NCBI GenBank assembly: GCA_035456105.1
Contig: DATIDV010000022.1
Span: forward strand, 124,001-188,000
Direction: 5' to 3'
Origin: Viridibacterium sp035456105
GTDB taxonomy: Bacteria; Pseudomonadota; Gammaproteobacteria; Burkholderiales; Rhodocyclaceae
DNA: 64,000 nucleotides
In this document: positions 52,066 through 60,152 of the stretch, one piece after another
Layout of the letters: each line of letters starts with the position of its first letter
Position numbering within the stretch: position 1 is the stretch's first letter
Made by a program: the position numbers and the translations under genes
The notes under the pieces: model-generated
The model's input: only the letters and a program-made list of their open reading frames with translations
The model's database searches: none
What the model was told of the DNA's origin: nothing

Positions 52066-53416
52066 ACTTCTTGCCGATTGCGACCGTCTCGCCCATGACG
52101 TGCGTCGCACTCACACAACGCTCATCTCCCTGAGAAATCAACGCAAACAACTTCTCCGCGATGTTCTTCGCATGCTCGATGCGCCACTCGAGTTCGGGAA
52201 TGGCCTTGAAGTCGAACACAGCGAAGTCCGCTTCCTTGCCCACCTTGAAGTTGCCGATGAACTCATCCAGCGCCAGAGCATGGGCGCCGCCGAGTGTGGC
52301 GAGGTACCAGGCACGCCAGGCGGAAAGGGGTTTGTGCTGGGCCTGGCCGACCGTGTAGGCGGCGGCCATGGTGCGCAACATTGACAGGCTGGTGCCGCCG
52401 CCGACGTCGGTGGCGAGTCCGACGGGTATGTTGGCAGCGCGGGCTGCGTCGTGGTGGAAGAAGCCGCTGCCGAGGAACAGGTTTGACGTCGGACAGAAGG
52501 CGATTGCGGTTTGGGTTTCGGCCAGTCGTTCGTGTTCGCCTGCGTCGAGGTGAATGCCATGGCCATAAATCGCGCCACGGCCGAGCAGCTTGTAGTGATC
52601 GTAGACGTCGAGGTAGTTCGGGTGCCCGGGGAACAGCTCGCCGACCCATTCGATCTCGCGGCGGTTCTCGGACAGATGGGATTGCAGATGCATGTTCGGG
52701 AAGCCGGTGAACAACTCGCCGGCGATGGTCAGCTGCTTGGGTGTCGAAGTGGGGGCGAAGCGTGGTGTGACGCTGTAGCGCAGGCGGCCTTTGCCGTGCC
52801 AGCGCTCGATCAGGGCCTGGCTGTCGCGGTGGCCGCAATCGGCACCGTCGCGCAGATTGTCCGGGCAGTGCCGGTTCATCAGCACCTTGCCGCACAGCAT
52901 GCGCAGGTTGCGCGACTGTGCGGCTTCGAAGAAGGCGTCGACCGAGTGCGGATGCACGGTGGCGAAGACAGATGCTGTTGTCGTGCCGTGGGCAAGCAGG
53001 CGGTCGAGGAAGAAGGCGGAGGTTTTCTCGGCGATGCTGTAGTCAGCGAATGTCGCTTCGGCGGGGAAGGTGTAGTGCTCGAGCCAGTCGAGCAATTGAC
53101 GGCCGAAGGAGCCGATGACCTGCATTTGCGGGTAGTGCACATGTGTGTCGACGAAGCCCGGTGCGATGAGCTTGCCGCTGTAGTCGAAGGTACGTGCGGT
53201 GTTTTGCGTGAGCGCCGGCAGGGCGGCGATGATGCGCTCCCAGCTATCGCAGCGTACGATCCTGCCGTTCTCGATGAGCAGCGCGCCGTCTTCGAAATAT
53301 TGCCAGGCGCCGGGGTCGTCCGACTCGCCCGGGTCGGCCAGGAAGTGCAGGATGCTGCCGCGCACGAGCGTGGTGGACGTGTGCAGATTCACGTGGTCTT
53401 TCCGGTTGGTCAGCAT
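52064..53416 (-). CDS. guaD: Guanine deaminase
   Basis: 450 residues. It converts guanine to xanthine and ammonia, feeding the xanthine dehydrogenase encoded 9 kb upstream on the same strand. It is an amidohydrolase with zinc site motifs APGFVDTHVHYPQMQVIGSFG (about residues 72-92), LQSHLSENRREIEW, IYGHGIHLDAGEHERLAE and GLATDVGGGTSLSML. The start MLTNRKDHVNLH precedes RGSILHFLADPG, a GuaD hallmark. It is the last gene of the purine cluster, 21 bp after the 8-oxoguanine deaminase-like gene. Confidence 0.95.
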   Translation of the reverse strand: MLTNRKDHVNLHTSTTLVRGSILHFLADPGESDDPGAWQYFEDGALLIENGRIVRCDSWERIIAALPALTQNTARTFDYSGKLIAPGFVDTHVHYPQMQVIGSFGRQLLDWLEHYTFPAEATFADYSIAEKTSAFFLDRLLAHGTTTASVFATVHPHSVDAFFEAAQSRNLRMLCGKVLMNRHCPDNLRDGADCGHRDSQALIERWHGKGRLRYSVTPRFAPTSTPKQLTIAGELFTGFPNMHLQSHLSENRREIEWVGELFPGHPNYLDVYDHYKLLGRGAIYGHGIHLDAGEHERLAETQTAIAFCPTSNLFLGSGFFHHDAARAANIPVGLATDVGGGTSLSMLRTMAAAYTVGQAQHKPLSAWRAWYLATLGGAHALALDEFIGNFKVGKEADFAVFDFKAIPELEWRIEHAKNIAEKLFALISQGDERCVSATHVMGETVAIGKK

Positions 53417-53437
53417 CGCGCTTGATATCCTCGTTGC

Positions 53438-54802
53438 CTAGTGAGCCACTGAGTTTGCCAGCTGTCGTGCAAGCGCGTTGTGGCGCCGCACCAGCTGCGG
53501 TACATCGACCGTGCCGAGCACGCCGTCGCGCACGATGATCTTGCCGTTGATGATGGCGTATGCGACCTGCGGCGAGGCGCAGAACACGAGGGACGCGACG
53601 GCATCATGGACGGCGCCGCCAGCCATGCCGATTGCATCCGTGGAGAAGGCCACGCAGTCCGCACTCATGCCGGGAGCGAGCGCGCCGATGTCGTCGCGTC
53701 CCAGTACTTTCGCGCCGCCGAGTGTGGCGAGCTCCAGCGCTTGTCTTGCGCTCATGGCTGCAGGCCCGAAACCGACGCGTGCCAGCAGCATCGCCTGGCG
53801 TGCTTCGCCAAGCATGTGAGCGCCGTCGTTGGAGGCGGACCCGTCGACGCCGAGGCCGACGGGTACGCCGGCCGCGTGCATCTTCGGGATGGGTGCGATG
53901 CCTGAAGCGAGACGCATGTTCGAACACGGGCAATGCGCGACGCCAGTGCCGCTACGTGCAAACAGATTGATGCCTTCGTCATCGAGTTGTACACAGTGGG
54001 CGTGCCACACATCGTGGCCGGTCCAGCCGAGCGACTCGGCGTACTGCGCCGGCGTCATGCCGAATTTTTCGAGGCTGTAGGAAACGTCTTTCACGTTCTC
54101 GGCGAGGTGGGTGTGCAGGCGCACGCCGTACTCGCGCGCCAGGTCTGCCGAGGCGCGCATCAGGTCGCGGCTGACGGAGAAGGGCGAGCAGGGCGCGACG
54201 GCGATGTGCAGCATGCTGTGGCGGCTGGCGTCGTGATAGGTCTCGATGAGGCGGCGCGTGTCGCGCAGGATGGCGTCTTCCTGCTCCACCACGCTGTCCG
54301 GTGGCAGGCCGCCCTGTGACTGGCCGACACTCATGCTGCCGCGGCTGGCCGTGAAGCGCATGCCGATCTCGCGGGCGGCCTCGATGGAGTCATCCAGCCT
54401 GCAACCGTTCGGATAGATGTAGAGATGGTCGGACGAGGTCGTACAGCCCGACAGGATCAGCTCGGCCATAGCCGTTTGGGTGGATACGCGAATCATTTCC
54501 GGCGTGAGATTTGCCCAGATCGGGTATAGCGCCTGCAGCCAGTCGAACAGCTCGGCGTCCTGTGCGGCGGGGATGGCGCGCGTCAGGCTCTGGTACATGT
54601 GGTGATGCGTATTGATGAGGCCGGGCATCAGCACGTGGCCACTCAGGTCTACCACTTCGTCGGCTTCCGCCGGTAGCTCGTGTGCGGCGCCGACAGCTTC
54701 AATCACGTTATCGCGAATGAACACGCCGCCGCCGGCGATCTCGCGGCGCGTGGCGTCCATGGTGACGAGCATGTCGGCGTTCTTCAGGAGCAGAGTGCGC
54801 AT
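53438..54802 (-). CDS. 8-oxoguanine deaminase-like amidohydrolase
   Basis: 454 residues from ATG 54802; the longer frame to 54937 is out of context. It is a zinc-dependent amidohydrolase of the TrzN/AtzB group with MPGLINTHHHMYQSLTRA (about residues 60-77), SSDHLYIYPNGC, LHTHLAENVKDVSYS, WHAHCVQLDDEGI and GVDGSASNDGAHM. This pattern is that of enzymes deaminating 8-oxoguanine (and isoguanine) to urate or xanthine. In a purine operon with guaD and xdh, it probably salvages oxidised purines. The precise substrate is inferred. Confidence 0.85.
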   Translation of the reverse strand: MRTLLLKNADMLVTMDATRREIAGGGVFIRDNVIEAVGAAHELPAEADEVVDLSGHVLMPGLINTHHHMYQSLTRAIPAAQDAELFDWLQALYPIWANLTPEMIRVSTQTAMAELILSGCTTSSDHLYIYPNGCRLDDSIEAAREIGMRFTASRGSMSVGQSQGGLPPDSVVEQEDAILRDTRRLIETYHDASRHSMLHIAVAPCSPFSVSRDLMRASADLAREYGVRLHTHLAENVKDVSYSLEKFGMTPAQYAESLGWTGHDVWHAHCVQLDDEGINLFARSGTGVAHCPCSNMRLASGIAPIPKMHAAGVPVGLGVDGSASNDGAHMLGEARQAMLLARVGFGPAAMSARQALELATLGGAKVLGRDDIGALAPGMSADCVAFSTDAIGMAGGAVHDAVASLVFCASPQVAYAIINGKIIVRDGVLGTVDVPQLVRRHNALARQLANSVAH

Positions 54803-54806
54803 GGGT

Positions 54807-55130
54807 TCAGCTCCTTGGTGCAAGAATGATGATGGCCATGCCCAGCAGCGAGACGGCCGAGCCAATGACGTCCCAGCGTGTGGGGTGTATGCCATCGACC
54901 AGCCACAGCCACGCAATGGCAACGCAGATATAGACACCGCCGTAGGCCGCGTACGTGCGGCCGGCTGCGCTTGGATGCAGGGTCAGCAGCCAGGCGAAGA
55001 GCGCAAGACTGAATGCCGCGGGGATGAGCAGCCAGATGCTCTTGTCCTGCTTGAGCCATAGCCAGGGCAGATAGCAGCCGATGATTTCCGCGAGGGCGGT
55101 GAACAGAAACAGCAGCAGGGTGCGTGTCAT
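54807..55130 (-). CDS. ynfA: YnfA family small membrane protein
   Basis: 107 residues from ATG 55130; ATG 55157 is possible but gives a non-family extension. Four membrane helices fill the protein. UPF0060 hallmarks are ALAEIIGCYLPWLWLK (residues about 10-25), AGRTYAAYGGVYICVAIAWLW and DGIHPTRWDVIGSAVSLLGM. The family resembles small multidrug resistance pumps; the function is unsettled. It sits inside the purine gene row, between the ABC permease and the deaminase, which may hint at export of a purine-related compound, but the link is weak. Confidence 0.93.
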   Translation of the reverse strand: MTRTLLLFLFTALAEIIGCYLPWLWLKQDKSIWLLIPAAFSLALFAWLLTLHPSAAGRTYAAYGGVYICVAIAWLWLVDGIHPTRWDVIGSAVSLLGMAIIILAPRS

Positions 55131-55163
55131 CGTCGGCGGCCGGGTGAGCGAAGTCACCGTATT

Positions 55164-56090
55164 CTAACCGCCAGCAATGAAGGGCTTGCCCAGCGAGGCG
55201 GGCAGGTTGAGCTGCAGCAGTTTGCGGTCGCGCGAGATCAGCACCAGCACGACGATGGTGGCGAGGTAAGGCAGGGCGGAAAGGAACTGCGGCGGAATCG
55301 CCACGCCGAAGCCTTGCGCATGCAGTTGCAGGATGGTCACCCCGCCGAACAGGTAGGCGCCGAGCATCAGGCGCGCCGGCTTCCAGGTGGCGAAGACGAC
55401 CAGCGCAACCGCGATCCAGCCGCGGCCCGCCGTCATGTTCTGTACCCACAACGGTGTGTAGATCACCGAGAGGTACGCGCCGGCGATGCCCGCCATGGCG
55501 CCGCCGAACAGCACTGCGCCGTAACGGATCGCCGTGACGGGGTAGCCGATGGAATGCGCCGCTTCGGGGGACTCGCCGACGGCGCGCAGGATCAGGCCGA
55601 GACGCGTCTTTGCGAGCGTCCACGCGACGAGGCCGAAGGTCACGAAAGACAGATAGACGACGATGTCCTGGTTGAAGAACACCGGACCGAGCACCGGGAT
55701 TTTCGACAGCAACGGTATGGCAATCGGCTTCACGCCGCTGAGACTGTAGCTGACGAAACTCTGGCCGATGAAGGCGGACAGGCCGAGGCCGAAGATGGTC
55801 AGCGCCAGCCCGGAAGCGGCCTGGTTGGCGCCTAGCGACAGCGTGAGGATGCCGAAGGGCAGCGAGGCCGCCGCGCCTGCGATGGCGCCGGCGATGAGCC
55901 CTACCGCGAGATTGCCCTCGGTGCCGACGGCTGCGGCGAACGCAGCGATGGCGCCGATCAGCATCATGCCTTCGACACCGAGATTGACGACGCCGGTTTT
56001 CTCTGTGACCAGCTCGCCGAGCCCGGCGAAAACCAGCGGCGTGGCGGCGCCGAGCGTGCCGACCAGGATGGGGATCAAGTGTTCGATCAT
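55164..56090 (-). CDS. Nucleoside-type ABC transporter permease (second)
   Basis: 308 residues with about eight to nine membrane helices. It belongs to the BPD_transp_2 permeases of the BmpA/Nup nucleoside importers: AATPLVFAGLGELVTEKTGVVNLGVEGMMLIGA (about residues 15-47) and GANQAASGLALTIFGLGLSAFIGQSF are typical. The start overlaps the upstream permease stop by ATGA. With the partner permease and the double ATPase it would import purine nucleosides or bases. The usual BMP-type binding protein is not in the window. Confidence 0.92.
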   Translation of the reverse strand: MIEHLIPILVGTLGAATPLVFAGLGELVTEKTGVVNLGVEGMMLIGAIAAFAAAVGTEGNLAVGLIAGAIAGAAASLPFGILTLSLGANQAASGLALTIFGLGLSAFIGQSFVSYSLSGVKPIAIPLLSKIPVLGPVFFNQDIVVYLSFVTFGLVAWTLAKTRLGLILRAVGESPEAAHSIGYPVTAIRYGAVLFGGAMAGIAGAYLSVIYTPLWVQNMTAGRGWIAVALVVFATWKPARLMLGAYLFGGVTILQLHAQGFGVAIPPQFLSALPYLATIVVLVLISRDRKLLQLNLPASLGKPFIAGG

Positions 56091-57214
56091 GTTGCGACCT
56101 CCGGGGCTGCCTTTGGTGTTTGCTGCGGTTTGTCTTCGTGCAACTCCTTGTGGAGGTGCGGCCTGCGACGCTTCAGACGGTAATTGACGAAGGCATCGGC
56201 ACCGAGCAGGAAGAACAGCAGCAGGCCCTGGAACAGGCCGGTGATGGCCGAGGGCAGTTGCAGCGACACCTGACCCGCGTCGCCGCCGATGTAGATCATG
56301 GCCATGAGGAAGCCCGACAGCACGATGCCCAGCGGATGCAGACGACCGACCCAGGCGACGATGATGGCGGCATAGCCGTAACCAGGCGACAGCGACAGCG
56401 TGAGCTGCCCGACCGGCCCGGCGACTTCACCGGCCCCCGCAATGCCTGCGGTGAGACCGGAGACCACGAGGCTCAGCCACACCGTCTTGCGTGCGGAGAA
56501 GCCGGCGTAGCGCGCCGCTGCCGGTGCCTCGCCGCCAACGGCAACCTGGAATGCCGTGTAGCTGCGCGAGATGAAGACCCAGAAGATCAGCACGGCGACC
56601 ATGGTGATGAACACCGAGGTATTGATGCGCAGGCCGTCGAACAACAGCGTGAACAGCGAGGCGTCACTGAACATGATGGACTGCGGAAAGTTGCTGCCAT
56701 CCGGATCGCGCCACGGCACGCTCACCAGCCATGAGAGGAACAGCGTGGCGATGTAGGTGAGCATCAGCGTGGTGAGCGTTTCCTCGGCATTGAAATGCGT
56801 CTTCAGCCAGGCGGGAATGGCACCCCAGATGGCGCCGCCCATCGCGCCAGCGATGACCATTGCCGGCAGCACCCAGCCCGCTTCCGAACCGTTGGCATAG
56901 ATCGCCACGCCACTCGCGCAGATCGCGCCCATCAGCAACTGGCCCTCGGCACCGATGTTGTAGATGCGTGCGCGGAAACCCGGTGCCAGCCCCTCGGCAA
57001 TAAGGATCAGCGGCGAGGCCTTGAGCACCAGCTCGCTCCAGCCGTTGCTCGTTTCCAGCGGCTCGATGAAGAACACGTAGAAGGCCTTGAGCGGGCTGAC
57101 GTGCAGGCTGGCAAACAGCACGGCTCCGACCAGCAGCATCAGGACGATGGCGATCAACGGTGCCGCCCATTTCATGACTCGGGATGGATTGGCGCGGGGT
57201 TCGAGTAGGGGCAT
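56087..57214 (-). CDS. Nucleoside-type ABC transporter permease (first)
   Basis: 375 residues with about ten membrane helices. Features of this permease type are KASPLILIAEGLAPGFRARIYNIGAEGQLLMGAICASG-type core (about residues 68-105) and SPGYGYAAIIVAWVGRLHPLGIVLSGFLMAMIYIGG near 280. A basic C-terminal tail (RLKRRRPHLHKEL) faces the cytoplasm. It pairs with the downstream permease. A 230-bp gap holding an inverted-repeat element separates it from the ATPase gene, although the order suggests one operon. Confidence 0.92.
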   Translation of the reverse strand: MPLLEPRANPSRVMKWAAPLIAIVLMLLVGAVLFASLHVSPLKAFYVFFIEPLETSNGWSELVLKASPLILIAEGLAPGFRARIYNIGAEGQLLMGAICASGVAIYANGSEAGWVLPAMVIAGAMGGAIWGAIPAWLKTHFNAEETLTTLMLTYIATLFLSWLVSVPWRDPDGSNFPQSIMFSDASLFTLLFDGLRINTSVFITMVAVLIFWVFISRSYTAFQVAVGGEAPAAARYAGFSARKTVWLSLVVSGLTAGIAGAGEVAGPVGQLTLSLSPGYGYAAIIVAWVGRLHPLGIVLSGFLMAMIYIGGDAGQVSLQLPSAITGLFQGLLLFFLLGADAFVNYRLKRRRPHLHKELHEDKPQQTPKAAPEVAT

Positions 57215-57276
57215 GGTCTTTCGCAGTGTTTGTCTTACGGTCTGGTTTCAGACCCGGATTGTTGCTACTGGTGGTG

Positions 57277-57438
57277 CTCCCCTCGCCCGCTTGCGGGAGA
57301 GGGGCGGGGGAGAGGGCTGTTACGGTAGCCAGCGAAACTTGGCTGCTGGTTAATACGAAAAACTTCCCCTTCGTAAGAGTCGTTGGGAATTGTGGGTTCC
57401 CTCTCCCCTAACCCCTCTCCCGCAAGCGGGAGAGGGGA
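57277..57438. repeat. Large imperfect inverted repeat between ABC genes
   Basis: The left arm 57277-57316 (containing CCCGCTTGCGGGAGAGGGG) and right arm 57399-57438 (containing CCCCTCTCCCGCAAGCGGG) are inverted copies with a few mismatches. Each arm also holds its own short palindrome. Likely a dispersed MITE-like or REP-like element inserted in the operon. Confidence 0.8.
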
Positions 57439-57444
57439 ATCAAA

Positions 57445-59007
57445 TCACGCCGCTTCCTTCTCTGCCTTGCCCGCCATCAGCAAACCTATGCTCTCGGCAT
57501 TGGTCTGTGCCTTCGGCATCGCAGGTGACAGCCTGCCTTCCGACAGCACGGCAATGCGGTCGCAAATTTCAAACAGTTCGTCGAGCTCTTCGGAGATCAC
57601 CAGCACGCCCACGCCGCTGCGCGACAGGTCGATCAGCGTCTGGCGCAGGAAGGCCGAGGCACCGACATCCACGCCCCAGGTGGGTTGCGCAACGATCATG
57701 GCTTTCGGTGACTGCATGATTTCGCGGCCGACGATGAACTTCTGCAGATTGCCGCCGGAAAGGCTGCGCGCAGCAGAGTGCTCGCCATTGCAGCGTACGT
57801 CGAAGCGCGCGATGCAGCGCCTGGCGAACTCGCGCGTGGCGGCGTAGTTGAGCAGGCCGTACTGCTTCATCCCGTCCTGGCGATGCGCGGTGAGCATGGC
57901 GTTATTGGCGAGCGACATGGAAGGCACGGCACCACGGCCGAGGCGCTCTTCCGGCACGAAAGCGAGGCCACGGTCGCGACGATCGCCGGCATGCAGGTGG
58001 CCGACCGGCTCGCCCGCGATGCACACTGAATCCGGCAAGCCCTGCGTTTCGCCCGACAGTGCGGACAGCAACTCAGCCTGTCCGTTACCCGAGATGCCGG
58101 CGATGCCGACCACTTCGCCGGCGCGCACGCTGAGCGAGATGTCCTGCAGCGAAATGCCGAAGGGGTCTTCGCTGGGGCGTTGGATACGCTTGATCTCCAG
58201 CACCGGCTGCATCTCACCCGGATAGGGCGGCGCGTGGCATACCGGCAGGTCGCGGCCGATCATCATGCGTGCGAGGCTGCCGGTGGTTTCCTGTTTCGGA
58301 TTGGCGTGGCCCGTGACCTTGCCGCCGCGCATCACGGTCGCGCTGTCGCACAGGCTCTGGATTTCGTGCAGCTTGTGGCTGATATAGAGGATGGAGACGC
58401 CTTCGCTCGCCAACTGGCGCAGCGTCTCGAAAAGCTTGAGCACGGCCTGTGGTGTGAGCACCGAAGTCGGTTCGTCGAGGATCAGCAGCTTCGGGTCCTG
58501 CAGCAGGCAGCGCACGATCTCGACACGCTGGCGCTCGCCGACGGAAAGGCTATGCACGAGGCGGTACGGGTCGAGTGGCAGGCCGTATTTTTCCGACACG
58601 GTTTTCACGCGCACGGCGAGTGCCTTGAGATCAAAAGGGGCGTCGAGCGCGAGGGCGATGTTCTCGGTGACGGTCAGCGTCTCGAACAGCGAGAAGTGCT
58701 GGAACACCATGCCGATGCCCAGCGCTCGCGCGGCCGCCGGGTTGGCGATGACGGTCTGGCGCCCGTTCCACATCAGCTCGCCATCATCGGCCTGGATGGT
58801 GCCGTAGATCACTTTCATCAACGTGCTCTTGCCCGCACCGTTCTCGCCGAGCACGGCGTGTATCTCGCCGGGCATGACGGTGAGACTCACATCGTCGTTG
58901 GCGACGACGCCGGGGTAGCGCTTGGTGATGTGATGCAGGGCCAGGCGTGGCTCGAGCGGAGTCTGCGTCGGCACGCTCCCGCTCGCAGCCTCGGTGTCAT
59001 TCATCAT
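57445..59007 (-). CDS. Nucleoside/sugar-type ABC transporter ATP-binding protein (double)
   Basis: 520 residues with two ATPase domains. The first (about 20-250) has Walker A LGENGAGKSTLMK, signature SVGERQRVEIVRCLL and Walker B LLILDEPTSVL. The second (about 275-505) has a degenerate Walker A (GISGNGQAELL) and signature LSGGNLQKFIVGRE, as in the NupO/YufO and RbsA-like family. It powers the two permeases downstream. The start overlaps the xdhC stop (ATGATGA), tying import to xanthine dehydrogenase expression. Confidence 0.94.
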   Translation of the reverse strand: MMNDTEAASGSVPTQTPLEPRLALHHITKRYPGVVANDDVSLTVMPGEIHAVLGENGAGKSTLMKVIYGTIQADDGELMWNGRQTVIANPAAARALGIGMVFQHFSLFETLTVTENIALALDAPFDLKALAVRVKTVSEKYGLPLDPYRLVHSLSVGERQRVEIVRCLLQDPKLLILDEPTSVLTPQAVLKLFETLRQLASEGVSILYISHKLHEIQSLCDSATVMRGGKVTGHANPKQETTGSLARMMIGRDLPVCHAPPYPGEMQPVLEIKRIQRPSEDPFGISLQDISLSVRAGEVVGIAGISGNGQAELLSALSGETQGLPDSVCIAGEPVGHLHAGDRRDRGLAFVPEERLGRGAVPSMSLANNAMLTAHRQDGMKQYGLLNYAATREFARRCIARFDVRCNGEHSAARSLSGGNLQKFIVGREIMQSPKAMIVAQPTWGVDVGASAFLRQTLIDLSRSGVGVLVISEELDELFEICDRIAVLSEGRLSPAMPKAQTNAESIGLLMAGKAEKEAA

Positions 59008-60152
59008 GCGTCAATTCCTTTCCCCAATGCCTTTCCCATCATCCTCTCCTGTCTGCCCGTGTCGCGTGCGTATTGCTCTCTTGCTTGCAAGAGCTGGGCC
59101 ACGACGGCGATGGCGATGGCTTGTGGCGCCTTGTCGCGGATGCCAGACACGCCAATGGGGCAGGTCATGCGCGCAAGCTGTGCCGCGGCGACGCCCTGCG
59201 CGTGCAGACGGTGCTCGAAGCGTGCCCGCTTGGTGCGCGAACCGATCAGGCCGAACCAGGCGAAGGCATCGCGCTTGAGGATGCGGGCCGTGAGTTCGAG
59301 GTCGAGTGCGTGACTGTGGGTGAGGACGAGGAAGAAGGTGTCGGGTGAAGCGTGGTCGACTTCTTCTTCGGGGGCGTCGGTGGCGATGCAGGTGACGTTG
59401 GCGGGCGCGGTGCCGAAGAGATCGTCGCGGACGTCTACCCAGCGGATGCTGGCGTCGAGTGTGGACAGGACGTGGACGATGGCGGCGCCGACATGGCCGG
59501 CGCCGAAGAGGGTGATGTTGAAGCGGGGTGGGGTGAGGGTTTGGGTGAAGTGCCAGGTGTTCGTGGTTTCAATGGACGGCGCGTCACTTCTTGCACCACT
59601 CCCCCTCTCCCCTAGGGAGAGGGAACGGCTGGCGTCGGGCCCGCTCGTTGCTGTCCCCTCTCCTTGGGGAGAGGGTGCCCCGTCAGGGGCGGGAGAGGGG
59701 GGATGGTACGTATCGAGACAAGCCCCCGGATTTCGCTGCGCTTCATCCGGGCTACATATCGTCCATTGCGATGAGCCTTCGGCAAGCAACTCACGCGTCA
59801 GCGATCGACCGCTTTCGATAAGCCCCAGACGCTCGATCCATTCGTGGCGTGCGCTCTGCCCAATCCGCTCAAACACCAACCACACCACCCCCCCACAACA
59901 CTGCCCAAGGCTCGCACCCAGCGACAGCCGCTGCAGCGCAGGCGCGGAAGTGGCCTGCAGCAACATCGCTCGCGCATGCGCCATCGCCTCCCATTCCAGA
60001 TGTCCGCCGCCGATCGTGTCGACCGCGTGCGTCATGCTCACCAGCATGTTCGTGCCTGCCTCGCGCGGTGCCGAGCCGCGCGTCTGCGCGACCGTGACGA
60101 GCACAACGTCTTCGTGTGCGAGCAGTGCGGGCAGGGCGCGCCAGCAGTTCAT
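59004..60152 (-). CDS. xdhC: Xanthine dehydrogenase accessory protein XdhC with repeat-derived insert
   Basis: 382 residues; homologues are usually about 280-340. XdhC binds and protects the molybdenum cofactor and inserts it, sulfurated, into XdhB. N-terminal XdhC/CoxI marks are VTVAQTRGSAPREAGTNMLV and SLGASLGQCCGGVVWLVFE; the C-terminal Rossmann domain has ITLFGAGHVGAAIV and FGLIGSRTKRARF. Between them residues about 133-190 (CSPDEAQRNPGACLD and then SPQGEGTATSGPD with SLSLGERGS) are translated palindromic repeats at 59601-59755. The frame is kept, so the protein is probably functional with a flexible linker. Confidence 0.9.
   Translation of the reverse strand: MNCWRALPALLAHEDVVLVTVAQTRGSAPREAGTNMLVSMTHAVDTIGGGHLEWEAMAHARAMLLQATSAPALQRLSLGASLGQCCGGVVWLVFERIGQSARHEWIERLGLIESGRSLTRELLAEGSSQWTICSPDEAQRNPGACLDTYHPPSPAPDGAPSPQGEGTATSGPDASRSLSLGERGSGARSDAPSIETTNTWHFTQTLTPPRFNITLFGAGHVGAAIVHVLSTLDASIRWVDVRDDLFGTAPANVTCIATDAPEEEVDHASPDTFFLVLTHSHALDLELTARILKRDAFAWFGLIGSRTKRARFEHRLHAQGVAAAQLARMTCPIGVSGIRDKAPQAIAIAVVAQLLQAREQYARDTGRQERMMGKALGKGIDA
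59601..59755. repeat. Cluster of palindromic repeats inside xdhC
   Basis: Three parts: CCCCCTCTCC-CCTAGGGAGAGGG (59601-59623), CCCCTCTCCTTGGGGAGAGGG with CCCCGTCAGGGGCGGGAGAG (59653-59701), and a REP-like palindrome with CCCGGAT and ATCCGGG ends (59721-59755). The first two resemble the element at 57277-57438. Confidence 0.85.
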
